NCBI RefSeq assembly: GCF_904846235.1
Contig: NZ_CAJGZN010000013.1
Span: 36,820 to 100,819, forward strand
Source of the DNA: Psychrobacter immobilis
GTDB taxonomy: Bacteria > Pseudomonadota > Gammaproteobacteria > Pseudomonadales > Moraxellaceae
Reading direction: 5' to 3'
DNA length: 64,000 nucleotides
Shown in pieces: positions 1-10,597 of this stretch (its first letter is position 1; each line of letters opens with the position of its first letter). Made by a program: the position numbers and the translations under genes. The notes below the pieces were generated by a model. That model was not told the origin of the DNA and ran no database searches. It was given only the letters and a program-made list of their open reading frames with translations.

Positions 1-834
1 TATGGGTTACAAAGCCCAGAAGGAATCGGTGTAATGGGCGTCTATGTCATGGGTACTTTGTTTGGCGCGATTTACTTCTCATTAATGGCCGGTATCATTG
101 CCTCGATGGACATTATGGATGTACGCGCACTTGCTATGGCATGCGGTATTGGTAGTGGTAGTATGATGGGTGCTTGTTCAGCAGCATTGGCAGAGACGGT
201 GCCTGCCCAAGCAGAAACCATTACTGCATTTGCGGCCACTTCTAACCTGCTAACGTATGCCACTGGCTTATTCGTTAGTTTATTTGTGGCGCTGCCTTTT
301 ACAGAGTTCTTGTATAAAGTAGTCAGTAAATTTAAGAAGAACCAACAAACAGTCGCTACGACAGAAACCAATTTTGATGCAGTCATGGAAGAGCCTGCCA
401 GTCTTTCAATCATGCAATCTTTTATTTTATTGGCTGTGATTTGCGTGGTCTTGCTACTGAGCAACTGGGTAGGGCAGGGTGTAAATCCATTAACGGCATT
501 ACCTGCCATGCTCATTTTGTTTGCCTGTTGCGTAATTGGTATGTTGTTAAAACGATTTATTCCAGTCAATGTACCGGCGATTGCTTGGATATCTATTGTA
601 GCTATTTTAATCTCTCTACCACAGTTTCCATTTAATGCTTATGTTTTGGAGGAAACCGCCAAACTGGGTGTTCTGCAATTATTAACACCAGTACTTGCTT
701 ATGCTGGTTTCGCTATCTCGCAAATGGAAGTTGATTTGTTTAAGAAGTCTGGCTTTAAAATCGCCATTGTTGCGATATTAACCTTTACAGGTACCTTCAT
801 CGGATCAGCGATGATTGCGCAAGCCATGCTCTAA
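1..834 (+). CDS. DUF3100-type integral membrane protein, 5' truncated by window edge
   Basis: The reading frame is open from base 1 and the first in-frame ATG (base 34) lies inside what looks like continuous hydrophobic protein, so the true start is upstream of the window. About 277 residues are visible. They form several membrane segments split by a charged, Lys-rich cytoplasmic loop around residues 95-125. Composition and motif layout (a Gly/Ser/Met-rich stretch followed by ACSAALAE) resemble DUF3100 membrane proteins, whose substrate is unknown. A strong terminator follows 27 bases after the stop. The family call is from recognition only; a transport role is inference. Confidence 0.6.
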   Translation, partial: YGLQSPEGIGVMGVYVMGTLFGAIYFSLMAGIIASMDIMDVRALAMACGIGSGSMMGACSAALAETVPAQAETITAFAATSNLLTYATGLFVSLFVALPFTEFLYKVVSKFKKNQQTVATTETNFDAVMEEPASLSIMQSFILLAVICVVLLLSNWVGQGVNPLTALPAMLILFACCVIGMLLKRFIPVNVPAIAWISIVAILISLPQFPFNAYVLEETAKLGVLQLLTPVLAYAGFAISQMEVDLFKKSGFKIAIVAILTFTGTFIGSAMIAQAML

Positions 835-860
835 AAGTTAGGTGGGTATTTGAAGATAAT

Positions 861-892
861 AAAAAACCCCAGTTGACCAACTGGGGTTTTTA
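861..892 (+). terminator. Rho-independent terminator after the DUF3100 gene
   Basis: An A-run leads into CCCCAGTTG / CAACTGGGG with a very short loop, followed by a T-rich tract. The A-run on the left makes it potentially bidirectional. Confidence 0.85.
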
Positions 893-1191
893 TTGCTTGC
901 TCTTATAGAAGAGCAGATAGTTATCTTGTGTTATAACTCTTATATGAGTCACTCTCAGTCCATGATACGAGTTTTTGAACTTGGCCAATAAACGTGGTAT
1001 TCAATTAGATATATAGTTATTAAATCTTATACGACATATGAAATTAAGGCTAAACAGAAATATTTCAGACAGCAGTAGAGGATGAGTATAGACTGAAAGT
1101 CTTACTGTTAAACTGTTAAAAGATATAAAGAATATTTAGGAAAGGGTAGAACAGGATGAAAAACAAAGGTTTTGCTTAAGCAGAATAAGAT
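893..1191. other. Intergenic, nothing recognised
   Basis: Nearly 300 AT-rich bases between the terminator and the 3' end of the tRNA gene. I see no convincing ORF, repeat or structured RNA. Confidence 0.5.
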
Positions 1192-1282
1192 TGGCGGTGA
1201 AGGAGGGATTCGAACCCTCGATACGCTATGAACGTATACACACTTTCCAGGCGTGCGGTTTCAGCCACTCACCCACTTCACC
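1192..1282 (-). tRNA. tRNA-Ser (anticodon GGA)
   Basis: On the minus strand a 7-bp acceptor stem (GGTGAAG with CTTCACC) is followed by discriminator G and an encoded CCA. The T-arm holds GGGTTCGAATCCC. The anticodon loop is CTGGAAA, giving anticodon GGA, which reads UCC and UCU. The long variable arm (TATACGTTCATAGCGTA) and total length of 91 nt are typical of class II serine tRNAs. It stands alone between two protein genes; no integrated element is seen at its 3' end. Confidence 0.95.
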
Positions 1283-1411
1283 GTTTTTTGAACGCCTAAG
1301 TATAGCGGATACCATTTAAAATGTCACGACTTGCGCGCTATCTTTCTTTATTGGCAAGCGCCTGCTAGGATAGCAAGTATGTAACGGCAAGTATAAATGG
1401 TTGAAAGTTGA

Positions 1412-2305
1412 ATGATAAGTTTTAGTAGGCTTAAGTACGGATGTAAGAATAGTGCGCTGATGGCAGTATTACTTGTCGCGACAGGTATTACCCAAGCACA
1501 CGCTGATGATTTGACCCAGTGTAGCCAGTCTTTTTATGGGGGTGTTTATCCTGAATTTACCAATACCAAGCTAAAAAAAGACACACAAGCGCTATGCATG
1601 GATGGCTTTGCGGTTATGTATTCAGGAGTATCGCGTACACCGCTTTGGTCAGCAGAGCATCTCGATCGCACACGTCTGCAACAAGCTAAGCAGATCGATC
1701 GTGAAGATAGCTTTCACGAAGAGAGTAAACTACCAAAGTCAGCACGAGCCTCATTGTCTGATTATTCAGGTTCTGGCTATGATCGAGGTCATTTGGCACC
1801 CAATGCCAATATGGCCAATCGCAGCCAGCAGTATGATAGTTTTAGTTTAGCCAATATTGCCCCGCAGTCACCACGTAACAATCGCTACATTTGGCGTAAT
1901 ATTGAATCTGCCACTCGATATTTGACTCAGCAATACGGTGAGGTGTATACCATCACAGGTGTGGCATTTACTAATAAAAAAACCAAGCAGCTCGCTAACC
2001 GTGTCCTTGTGCCCAGTCACTTCTTTAAAGCGGTATATATCCCAGCAACCAATCAAGCAGGCGTGTATTACGCCCCAAATGATGAGTCAGAACGCATCGA
2101 CGTAATTAGTATCGATGAGCTGACTACTGAGATTGGTATCGATGTATTACCTATGCTAGATAGTCAGTCCAAATCTCAAGCGTTTGATTTACCATTGAAG
2201 GCGGGTGAGAGCTCAGATACCCCTGAGGCGCCTGTGGAGGAGCCTGAGTGGATGCTGTTTGTCTGGGCTATTTTAGAGTGGTTAATTGCACAATTGCAGG
2301 CTTAA
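1412..2305 (+). CDS. Secreted DNA/RNA non-specific endonuclease
   Basis: A 297-residue protein. An N-terminal signal peptide ends near QAHA-DD (residue ~31), predicting export to periplasm or medium. The core carries the DRGH motif (around residue 129) with downstream NMANRSQQ, the signature of the NucA/NUC1 beta-beta-alpha-metal nuclease family, in which the His is the general base and a downstream Asn binds the metal. Family members cut single- and double-stranded DNA and RNA. The C-terminal ~40 residues are acidic and end in a hydrophobic Trp-rich segment that could anchor the protein. It is monocistronic; the closest upstream feature is the divergent tRNA-Ser. Likely roles are nutrient scavenging or DNA turnover, which is inference. 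Confidence 0.85.
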   Translation: MISFSRLKYGCKNSALMAVLLVATGITQAHADDLTQCSQSFYGGVYPEFTNTKLKKDTQALCMDGFAVMYSGVSRTPLWSAEHLDRTRLQQAKQIDREDSFHEESKLPKSARASLSDYSGSGYDRGHLAPNANMANRSQQYDSFSLANIAPQSPRNNRYIWRNIESATRYLTQQYGEVYTITGVAFTNKKTKQLANRVLVPSHFFKAVYIPATNQAGVYYAPNDESERIDVISIDELTTEIGIDVLPMLDSQSKSQAFDLPLKAGESSDTPEAPVEEPEWMLFVWAILEWLIAQLQA

Positions 2306-2376
2306 GCTGAAAGTAAGCCCCTAAAATATCCACATTTCGAAAAATATAAAATGTTACTGATAATAAGGATAATCAA

Positions 2377-2640
2377 ATGATTGAGCCATTCGCCAACGAC
2401 CATCAAAGCATGCAGATTGGTGATCTTGTCATTGAAAATCAAAAAGACAAGATTATTATATATGGTGATATTGATCTCACTTTTGACGAATTAGGATACG
2501 ACCAAGCCCAACAGCTACATGAGCTGTCGGGGAAAATCGTACAAGCATTTGCAGATAAAAATCTATATAGTAAGAATGATGCTAAGTCAAAGGAAAATGA
2601 TGACCAATTAGATAAAGATATCGACAATCCTTTCCTATAA
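2377..2640 (+). CDS. Small acidic hypothetical protein
   Basis: An 87-residue protein with no signal peptide. It begins at an ATG preceded by AAGGA at good spacing. The sequence is highly charged, with a central beta-rich segment (IIIYGDIDLT) and a Lys/Asp-rich tail ending NPFL. It resembles short conserved proteins of Moraxellaceae of unknown role, but I do not recognise a named family. It lies 71 bases after the nuclease gene with no terminator between, so it may be cotranscribed. The ribosome binding site and codon use support a real gene; function is unknown. Confidence 0.6.
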   Translation: MIEPFANDHQSMQIGDLVIENQKDKIIIYGDIDLTFDELGYDQAQQLHELSGKIVQAFADKNLYSKNDAKSKENDDQLDKDIDNPFL

Positions 2641-2901
2641 GTCTTTGATATGGTTTTATTTTTACAGAAATAAGAAACTGTAAAAAAATTACTAGGCAAA
2701 ACCTAAAAATTGCTTATAATGAGTTAAGACATCGCTTGTATCGCTCGAATCTTTAACCAAAAGCTTATAAGTTGTAATGGTAACTATCATTTAAAAAGGT
2801 CGAAACCGTAAAGCTCGTAATGAAAGGTTCTAGCAAAGGATAAGCATAGGACAACAGAAACATAACGTTTCGAGTAATCATTGTATGAAGGGAGTCAATC
2901 T

Positions 2902-3285
2902 ATGAAATTATTTACAAAGACCACTTTAGCAGTTGCTGGTATTGGTATTGCTAGCATGGCATTCGCCGCTGACCCATTAGCCAACACTACTTGGCAGACA
3001 TATGATGAAGGCAAGCCAAAAGGTACGGTAAAGATCACTGAGTCAAATGGTGTGTTGACCGGTACTCTTATTGCTACTAACTCAGCTAAAGGCAAAAAGC
3101 ACGTTGGTACGACCATTATTAAAGGTCTAAAAGCTGACGGTGGTGGTAAATATAGTGGTGGTACGATTACTGACCCTGAAAAAGGCAAAGACTATCGTAT
3201 GACTGCAAGCTTAAGCGGCAACACGTTGAAGCTAAAAGGCTATATTGGCCCATTCTCTCGTAGCCAAGAGTGGAAAAAGAAATAA
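2902..3285 (+). CDS. DUF2147 family secreted protein
   Basis: The start is the ATG at 2902, just after a GAAGGGAG ribosome binding site; the upstream in-frame TTG is not needed. The 127-residue product has a classical signal peptide with cleavage after SMAFA, giving a mature protein of about 105 residues. The mature part is Gly/Lys-rich and beta-strand-like (TTWQTYDEGKPKGTVKI, and GYIGPFSRSQEWKK at the end), which matches the DUF2147 fold: small periplasmic beta-barrels of unknown function. A strong terminator follows, so it is probably a single-gene transcript. Confidence 0.75.
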   Translation: MKLFTKTTLAVAGIGIASMAFAADPLANTTWQTYDEGKPKGTVKITESNGVLTGTLIATNSAKGKKHVGTTIIKGLKADGGGKYSGGTITDPEKGKDYRMTASLSGNTLKLKGYIGPFSRSQEWKKK

Positions 3286-3314
3286 ACTAAAAAATTAGTT
3301 TCAGCGTAATATAT

Positions 3315-3351
3315 AAAAACCCGCGTTACCGAAAGGTCTCGCGGGTTTTTT
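3315..3351 (+). terminator. Rho-independent terminator after the DUF2147 gene
   Basis: AAAACCCGCG and CGCGGGTTTT arms flank a loop, followed by six T residues. Confidence 0.85.
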
Positions 3352-3477
3352 GCGCTTTAGGTTCAAGCTTATAGTTTCAATAGGGGAGAGCTTTAAACAC
3401 TAAAATTATAAACGCCGATACTACAGTGGGTAGTATCAGCGCATTTAACATCAATCTTTAGCTTACTTGAAAGGAGC

Positions 3478-4740
3478 TTATCTTATAAATTCTGGGTAAG
3501 CTTCCATACCACATTCTGCAATATCAGCACCTTCGTATTCGTCTTCTTCAGAGATACGTAGACCGATAACCAGCTTGATGATAGACCAAACCACTAGGCT
3601 GGCAATGAATACCCAAGCAAAGATGGTTGCAGCACCCACAATCTGACCGATAAAGGTAGATGCTGGGTTAGTAATAGGTACAATTAGCAGACCAAATAGA
3701 CCGACCACACCATGAACTGAGATTGCACCAACTGGATCATCAATTTTGATTTTGTCTAAGGCTAAAATAGATAGCACTACAATAATACCGGCGATAACAC
3801 CAAAAATAGTGGCTTGTAATGCAGAAGGAGTTGAAGGCTCAGCAGTAATGGCAACTAGACCTGCTAGTACACCGTTTAGAAGCATGGTTAGATCCGCTTT
3901 ACCAAAGATGATGCGGGCTAAGATTAAGGCACCGACAGCACCGCCAGCAGCAGCAGCATTAGTGTTCAAGAATACCATTGCAACAGCATTAGCACTAGCG
4001 ATGTCGCCTAATTTAAGCACTGAACCACCGTTGAAACCGAACCAACCCATCCACAAGATTAGTGTACCGAGTGCCGCTAATGGTAGGTTGGCACCAGGAA
4101 TAGCACGTATCTCGCCATTAGGGCCATATTTACCTTTACGTGAGCCTAAGAGCAATACACCTGCTAGAGCTGCTGCAGCACCGGCCATATGTACAATACC
4201 AGAGCCTGCAAAGTCAGAGAAGCCCATGTCGCCTAGGTTAAATAGACCAAAGACATCGTTGCCGCCCCATGTCCAGCTACCTTCTAGTGGGTAGATAACA
4301 CCAGTCATGACCACAGCAAACAACAAGAATGACCACAGTTTCATACGCTCAGCAACGGCACCTGATACGATTGACATACAGGTCGCTACAAAGACGACTT
4401 GGAAGAAAAAGTCTGATGCGGCAGAGTAGACAGAGTCGCCACCGAAGCCATTTTCAGCAGAGGCTGCTAGGGCGTCTTCTACTAACGTATCACCGCCTGC
4501 AATTCCGCTTAAGAATAGGTCGCCACCATACATAATCGCATAGCCGCATACCATATACATGATACTAGCTGTTGCAAATAGTGCGACGTTTTTGGTTAAG
4601 ATTTCGACTGTATTTTTTGATCGGACCAGTCCGGCCTCTAACATAGTGAAGCCTGCTGCCATCCACATGACCAACGCACCACATATCAAAAAGTAAAACG
4701 TATCGAGCGCATATTGGAGCTCAAAGATTTGACTTTCCAT
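3478..4740 (-). CDS. amtB: Ammonium transporter AmtB
   Basis: A 420-residue polytopic protein with about 11 membrane helices. Family hallmarks are visible: a helix-1 segment with MWMAAGFTMLEAGLVR, the central FAGSGIVHMAGAAAAL with one pore histidine, and a later SVHGVVGLFG carrying the second pore histidine. AmtB conducts ammonia through the inner membrane and is gated by the PII protein GlnK. It lies 107 bases downstream of glnK in the same orientation, the conserved glnK-amtB pair. The start is preceded by a GGGGGA ribosome binding site. The N-terminus lacks the long cleavable signal of the E. coli protein. Confidence 0.95.
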   Translation of the reverse strand: MESQIFELQYALDTFYFLICGALVMWMAAGFTMLEAGLVRSKNTVEILTKNVALFATASIMYMVCGYAIMYGGDLFLSGIAGGDTLVEDALAASAENGFGGDSVYSAASDFFFQVVFVATCMSIVSGAVAERMKLWSFLLFAVVMTGVIYPLEGSWTWGGNDVFGLFNLGDMGFSDFAGSGIVHMAGAAAALAGVLLLGSRKGKYGPNGEIRAIPGANLPLAALGTLILWMGWFGFNGGSVLKLGDIASANAVAMVFLNTNAAAAGGAVGALILARIIFGKADLTMLLNGVLAGLVAITAEPSTPSALQATIFGVIAGIIVVLSILALDKIKIDDPVGAISVHGVVGLFGLLIVPITNPASTFIGQIVGAATIFAWVFIASLVVWSIIKLVIGLRISEEDEYEGADIAECGMEAYPEFIR

Positions 4741-4847
4741 TTAAATTCCCCCTTGAATTTATAATATAGATATCGGCATTACCGATAGATAAAAATACTG
4801 TAAGAGTCTGTACCTATAAGTTTATGCCCGTAGGTAGGTCTTCAAAT

Positions 4848-5289
<442 letters not shown>

Positions 5290-5665
5290 CCTACTCAAGG
5301 GGGGAGGTAGAGTTGGCGTTGTTCATTAAAAAGTAATAACAGTAGTAACATAGAGTATGGGTTACTATGCAACGATTAGAGCCATCGCTACAAGCATAAT
5401 AAAGGTGAATCAATCTTTAGCATTTGGTTAACGAAAACTTTATTATAACCAACTTTTTGAGTGCTTGGGGAGGCTATCCCTTTATTTCATGTGACGATTT
5501 GCTAACTTGAGTTTGGTCGTTAGCTTGGCCTTTTCATGCAAGCGTATCAAAGATGAATGGCGGGAAGGTAGAGAGAAAATAGAGATAAGCGTCAGAGCCT
5601 AACATAGTAGTCAGACCCCTGCGCTTAGGTAGATAAAGGGTTTGGACGTGTTGATATATATGTCG
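5290..5665. other. Intergenic region upstream of glnK, no gene seen
   Basis: AT-rich region between the sigma-54-like site and the end of the stress-protein gene. No ORF or clear terminator recognised. NtrC sites, if present, would be expected in the first 150 bases but I could not identify a full palindrome. Confidence 0.4.
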
Positions 5666-6520
5666 TTATGCTTTAGGAAATAGTAGATAAGGAGTTTTTG
5701 TGCTGACCAATAGCTTTTTAGTGTCGCTACCTTGTAGTAATTCGCGTAGACGAGATTGGCCAAAAGCCCCAGTCATAAGTAAACCGATATCATGTTGGTT
5801 TTGATAGTAGTTCAAAGCCGCAGCTACATCACGGCAGTCAAGCAATGTCTTTTTAGATTTGATACCCGCCTGTTTGAGCTTGGCATAGGCTTCACGCAAC
5901 GCATCACAGTTATCAGAAGTTTCCTTGCCAACCATCACAATATGAACCGTTAGTGCACGCACCAGTGGCGTTTTACACAGCCAATTTAGTAGTTTATGGC
6001 ACGTTGGACTGTTATCAAACGCAAATAAAGCAGTAGTAGGGGGCAAAAATGGTGCATGTGTCACCAAAATAGGGCAGTGGCTGACTCGAATAAGTTGGCT
6101 CAGTGTAGATTTGCAAGTGACATGATGCCCTATAACGATCAATTGTGCTTGGTCATCGACGTAATCAATGCTCTGATTGAGGTTCTCATGACGATGCAAT
6201 GTATATGTCTTTAGCTTATGGCGCTGCTGCTCACAATACGAGGTAGCTTGAGATAATAGCAGTCGGCCCTGCGCTTTTAGCTCACAATTGCTCAAATGCT
6301 CTTTGGATGTGAACTGTTCGAGCAAAGCGTTTTCATCATCAATATTGAGGCAACCAGAATAATTAATGGCGGCTTTTTGCTGCAAGCTTGGCATCGAGTG
6401 CAATAAGCCAACAGGCGCGCGCAGGCGAATAGAAGCCCACATACTGGCCTCTAGTACCGCTTGAACATGATCAGGACAGTCCAAGCAAGCAATCACACTA
6501 TCTGGTTTTAAATTACTCAT
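5666..6520 (-). CDS. Universal stress protein, tandem UspA domains
   Basis: A 284-residue soluble protein with two UspA-like halves (roughly 1-150 and 160-284). The first half carries LIVIGHH near residue 128 and ends CPILVTH; the second ends LLMTGAFGQSRLRELLQGSDTKKLL, close to the G-x2-G-x9-G-S/T nucleotide-binding signature of UspA. Such proteins bind ATP or AMP and respond to stress; substrates are unknown. It lies 174 bases downstream of the SulP transporter in the same orientation. Linkage of SulP transporters with UspA proteins or domains is a known pattern and suggests modulation of the transporter, which is inference. Confidence 0.8.
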   Translation of the reverse strand: MSNLKPDSVIACLDCPDHVQAVLEASMWASIRLRAPVGLLHSMPSLQQKAAINYSGCLNIDDENALLEQFTSKEHLSNCELKAQGRLLLSQATSYCEQQRHKLKTYTLHRHENLNQSIDYVDDQAQLIVIGHHVTCKSTLSQLIRVSHCPILVTHAPFLPPTTALFAFDNSPTCHKLLNWLCKTPLVRALTVHIVMVGKETSDNCDALREAYAKLKQAGIKSKKTLLDCRDVAAALNYYQNQHDIGLLMTGAFGQSRLRELLQGSDTKKLLVSTKTPYLLFPKA

Positions 6521-6694
6521 AAAACGACCACATCATTTTAATAATAAAAATCGGCTATCTCAGTTTATGGTTGGCGTATGCAAAATACATCCAACCCTTT
6601 TACTAATATAACTGTCTATTAATATCCGATACATCAGCCATGGACTAAGAATATAGCCATATGGCAACCGCGTAGATTCGCTTAACAGTTTCGC

Positions 6695-8194
6695 TTAGTC
6701 TAACAAGCCAATGTCTCGGCGGTCATGAACAGAGAAGCGATCAATCAGTGTTCGACTCGCATTGTTGAGTCCTACCACTTTGACATCAATACCTTCACGT
6801 TGCAAGCGCATCACTAGTTTGTCCAAGGTATCAACAGCGCTAACATCCCAAAAATGTGCTTGGCTTACATCAATCTGAATACTATCTACAGCCTCTTTGG
6901 TATCAAAACCATGTAAGAACTGGGTAGTAGAGGCAAAGAATACCTGTCCTTGAACATAATAGTAGCGAGTGTTGCTGCTGTCATCATATTCACTAAAGAT
7001 GGTTAGGAACTGACCAATTTTATTGGCAAATGCCAAAGCAGATAGTAAGACACCTACGCCGACACCGTAAGCTAAGTTGTGAGTAAAGACGGTAGTCAAT
7101 ACAGTCGCTAGCATAACGATATTAAATGACATTGGATGCGTTTTAAACTCGCGAATAGATTGCCAATTAAACGTACCAATCGATACCATAATCATGACTG
7201 CAACCAAGGCTGCCATTGGAATTTGACTGACCCATTCGCTCAAGAACACGACCATAATAAGAAGAACAACACCGGCCATCAAAGTAGACAGACGCGTACG
7301 ACCACCCGATTTGACGTTAATCATTGACTGGCCAATCATCGCACAGCCTGCCATACCACCAAAGAAACCCGACACGACATTAGCCATACCTTGACCACGA
7401 CACTCTTTGTTTTTATCACTTGGGGTATCGGTCAATTCATCGACGATCGTTGCTGTCATCATAGACTCTAAAAGACCAACGATGGCAAGCGCGATAGAGT
7501 ATGGTGCAATAATCAGCAAGGTATTTAGGTTTAATGGAATGTCAGGCAACAAGAATACTGGCAATGAATCTGGCAAATCACCCATGCTGCCAACGTTGCG
7601 AATGTCAAGATTCATATACATTGCAACAGCGGTCAAACCTACAATACAAATAAGCGGTGAAGGAACGATGCGACCGATTTTAGGAATAAGGGGAAACAGA
7701 TAAATAATCGCCAAACCAGCTGCCGTCATGATATAAACGGTCGTGCCAACACGCTCAGTCATGGGGTTCAGTTCTGGTAATTGCGCAGCAAAAATCAGTA
7801 TTGCTAAAGCATTGACGAAACCGATAACCACTGAGCGAGAAACAAAGCGCATCAAGTTGCCGAGCTTTAGGATGCCCATGACAACCTGAATGGCACCGCA
7901 TAACAGAGTCGCAGCAAGCAGATACTGCAAGCCATGATCAGCGACCAAATCGACCATTACCAGTGCCATTGCCCCAGTCGCCGCCGAAATCATACCTGGA
8001 CGACCACCGACAAAACTGATCACTACCGCGATACAAAATGAGGCATATAAGCCAACCTTTGGATCAACACCAGCGATAATGGAAAAGGCAATGGCTTCTG
8101 GAATAAGGGCTAGGGCTACAACCAAACCCGATAAAACGTCACCGCGAACATTGGAAAACCACTCGTCACGCAAGTTATCAATAAAAGATGTCAT
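6695..8194 (-). CDS. SulP family inorganic anion transporter with STAS domain
   Basis: I start it at the ATG of [12 protein letters not shown]; a longer frame begins with TTG nine codons upstream and is less likely. About 499 residues: a transmembrane domain (residues ~20-390) with the family pattern [20 protein letters not shown] and [20 protein letters not shown], followed by a C-terminal STAS domain (~residues 405-499, [19 protein letters not shown]). SulP proteins move sulfate, bicarbonate or related anions. The short STAS-bearing form is often a bicarbonate or sulfate importer; I cannot distinguish these. Its downstream partner is the UspA protein. Confidence 0.88.
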   Translation of the reverse strand: MTSFIDNLRDEWFSNVRGDVLSGLVVALALIPEAIAFSIIAGVDPKVGLYASFCIAVVISFVGGRPGMISAATGAMALVMVDLVADHGLQYLLAATLLCGAIQVVMGILKLGNLMRFVSRSVVIGFVNALAILIFAAQLPELNPMTERVGTTVYIMTAAGLAIIYLFPLIPKIGRIVPSPLICIVGLTAVAMYMNLDIRNVGSMGDLPDSLPVFLLPDIPLNLNTLLIIAPYSIALAIVGLLESMMTATIVDELTDTPSDKNKECRGQGMANVVSGFFGGMAGCAMIGQSMINVKSGGRTRLSTLMAGVVLLIMVVFLSEWVSQIPMAALVAVMIMVSIGTFNWQSIREFKTHPMSFNIVMLATVLTTVFTHNLAYGVGVGVLLSALAFANKIGQFLTIFSEYDDSSNTRYYYVQGQVFFASTTQFLHGFDTKEAVDSIQIDVSQAHFWDVSAVDTLDKLVMRLQREGIDVKVVGLNNASRTLIDRFSVHDRRDIGLLD

Positions 8195-8895
8195 AAGTAA
8201 ACTACATAGGGTTAGAGGCAAAAAAAGTAATCATTACTCATTTATAAAATGATCGCGTCGCTAATAATAGCTATTCATTTTTCTTTTACTTCAACATGCA
8301 CTAGGTCATGTTGCTGTGTTGAATTGTGAGAAACTAATAACCAAAATATCTAACTAAGGTCTCTAACTAATAACCAAAGTAGCTACTGATTTTTTTGGTA
8401 TCAAAAATACGCTCATCAATAATCAATACGATGATAAGGGCAGTAAATTACCTAAAAATATTTTTTAAAAGATTGCTTAAAATAGGCAACTAGATAGATG
8501 TACCTACAATAATATATAGAGTCAGCAATCACTTGCTGTAGTAGAAGGTGATATATCACTCGTCAAATTATCAAAATTGTCTGATACACCCTTATTACAA
8601 CGAGAATCGTTGATGAAGAGACGTGACAATCGCGCGATAAATGTGACAACATGCTAAACTAAAATGCTTGAGCAATGTGCTCAGCAAAATACTGATAAAT
8701 ATTAATCAAGCTGACTATTATAGCATTAGCCACTTAATATAAAAACAGGCGAATAATAGCATAAACTCATAAAAAATCAGTACCGAAATCTGAACGATGG
8801 CGTTAAGATGCTGCACATCTTAGCGGTGTCGATTAGAGTCGCTATACAGCAGATTTATTTGATACAACTTTTCTCGTTTAATAGAAGGAATAGAT
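8195..8895. other. Divergent intergenic region between the SulP gene and murD
   Basis: About 700 bases with no supported ORF. A 6-bp inverted repeat CAACGA/TCGTTG lies at 8598-8612. A 10-bp stem CGTTAAGATG / CATCTTAGCG with a 5-base loop lies at 8801-8825, in what would be the murD leader, without a T-tract. Promoters for both flanking genes must lie here, but I could not assign them securely. Confidence 0.45.
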
Positions 8896-10320
8896 ATGAC
8901 CACTAATACAGCAACAGAAGCCTTACTTCATAAGGGTAGTGGTCTACAAGTCGTGGTCGGTTTGGGGCAGTCTGGATTGTCAGTCGCGCATTATCTGGCC
9001 AAGCAAGGCTATCAAGTCGCAGTCACTGATGCTCAAGTTACCCCTAAATTGGCCGATCAGTTGCCAGCCGAGATTGAGATTCGTCAGTTTGGTGCGATAG
9101 ATGCCGATTTATTGCAGCAAGCGGCACGTATTATTATTAGCCCAGGTATTTCTCTTGAAACTGCCGCAGTAGCTGCTGCTCGCCAAGCCAATATTCCTGT
9201 AGTTAGTGATATTCAACTGTTCTGTGAAGCGTGTACCGTACCCATCGTAGCAATTACAGGCTCTAACGCTAAAAGTACGGTCACTACGCTAGTTGGTCAA
9301 ATGGCGGCAGATGCTGGCGTTAATGTGGGTGTCGGCGGCAATATCGGTGTACCCGCTTTAACATTGCTAGATAATACTGATATGGAGCTTGCGGTGCTTG
9401 AGCTGTCTAGCTTCCAATTAGAAACCGTTACCAACTTGGGCGCAAAGGTAGCGACTGTGCTTAATATGTCGCCTGATCATTTAGATCGTCATGGAGATAT
9501 GCTTGGCTATCATCAAGCCAAACACCGTATCTTCCAAGGTGCCAAGTCGGTAATGATTAACCGCGAAGATGCACTGACTCGTCCATTGGTCGCAGACAAC
9601 CTACCGAGAATTAGTACGGGTATTCATGCCCCTGATAAAGGTCAGTATGGTCTGATTACCGACACAGAGGGCCAAGCTTATCTTGCTCGTGGTACAGAAC
9701 GATTACTGTCGGCAGACAAACTGTTGATTAAAGGTCGTCATAATCTATTGAATGCGCAAGCGGCTCTGGCACTTGGTGAGCTTGCAGGATTGCCGCTAGA
9801 GAGTATGCTGACCACTTTACAGCAGTTCACAGGTCTTGAACACCGCTGCCAATATGTGGCTAACGCTGCTGGCATTGATTATTTCAATGACTCTAAAGGC
9901 ACCAATATTGGTTCGACCATGGCCGCTATCGAAGGCTTGGGTGCAGTCTATGCACCAAAAGACGGTAAGCTACTATTGATCTTAGGCGGGCAAGGCAAAG
10001 GGCAACAGTTCGGTGAATTAACGCCTTTTATCAATCAATACGTGAGCCAAGTCTTGTTCATTGGTGAAGATGGTCAGAAGATTGAACAACATCTAAGAGC
10101 TGCGAAACTGAGTGATGATGTTGCACTACATCAGTGTCAGACATTAGAGAATGCATTTGCGACTATCCAACAAGTCACTACCAGTAGTTTATCGCAAGTA
10201 CAGGCTGTATTGCTGTCACCTGCCTGCGCCAGCTTTGACCAATATAGTGGTTATGCGGCTCGCGGTGAACACTTTAGCCAACTGGTCAAGCAATTAGACA
10301 CCGCACAATTAGAAGCTTGA
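8896..10320 (+). CDS. murD: UDP-N-acetylmuramoylalanine--D-glutamate ligase MurD
   Basis: A 474-residue cytoplasmic Mur ligase that adds D-glutamate to UDP-MurNAc-L-Ala in peptidoglycan precursor synthesis. The N-terminal Rossmann motif VVGLGQSGLSVAHYL binds the UDP substrate. The ATP-binding loop is ITGSNAKSTVTTL, with Ala where Gly is usual in GTNGKST-type loops. Downstream are the conserved LELSSFQLE and NMSPDHLDRHGD stretches, and the C-terminal domain holds YFNDSKGTN and LLSPACASFDQY. The start is supported by AGAAGGA eight bases upstream. ftsW follows in the same direction, a partial remnant of the dcw cluster order. Confidence 0.95.
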   Translation: MTTNTATEALLHKGSGLQVVVGLGQSGLSVAHYLAKQGYQVAVTDAQVTPKLADQLPAEIEIRQFGAIDADLLQQAARIIISPGISLETAAVAAARQANIPVVSDIQLFCEACTVPIVAITGSNAKSTVTTLVGQMAADAGVNVGVGGNIGVPALTLLDNTDMELAVLELSSFQLETVTNLGAKVATVLNMSPDHLDRHGDMLGYHQAKHRIFQGAKSVMINREDALTRPLVADNLPRISTGIHAPDKGQYGLITDTEGQAYLARGTERLLSADKLLIKGRHNLLNAQAALALGELAGLPLESMLTTLQQFTGLEHRCQYVANAAGIDYFNDSKGTNIGSTMAAIEGLGAVYAPKDGKLLLILGGQGKGQQFGELTPFINQYVSQVLFIGEDGQKIEQHLRAAKLSDDVALHQCQTLENAFATIQQVTTSSLSQVQAVLLSPACASFDQYSGYAARGEHFSQLVKQLDTAQLEA

Positions 10321-10597
10321 TAGGTAGTCGAATATATTAAGCAGCTATATAGGTTGGCATAGCAGATGTCTATTCTCTAGCAACAGCCAGTATTTTCTGG
10401 ATAAATGATTGTTTTGCTTATAGATTGCTGCTACTGTCAAGCATATAATCTTGATTACTGAAATAGGTGCTAGCTCAGGCGTTTGCCGATGGTTAAGGGC
10501 TTTCTATCATCTATCTAGTACGATTTACTTTATGATTTTTTAAACGGTGGCGTTTCATAGACGCCGTGTTTTTTCGTTTGTTAGTGTATATAAAATT

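Noticed and set aside
72..569. 165-codon minus-strand ORF opposite the DUF3100 gene
   Set aside because: The plus-strand frame is a coherent membrane protein; the opposite frame is a shadow.
3746..4294. 182-codon plus-strand ORF opposite amtB
   Set aside because: amtB is unambiguous; this frame is Pro/Ala-rich antisense shadow.
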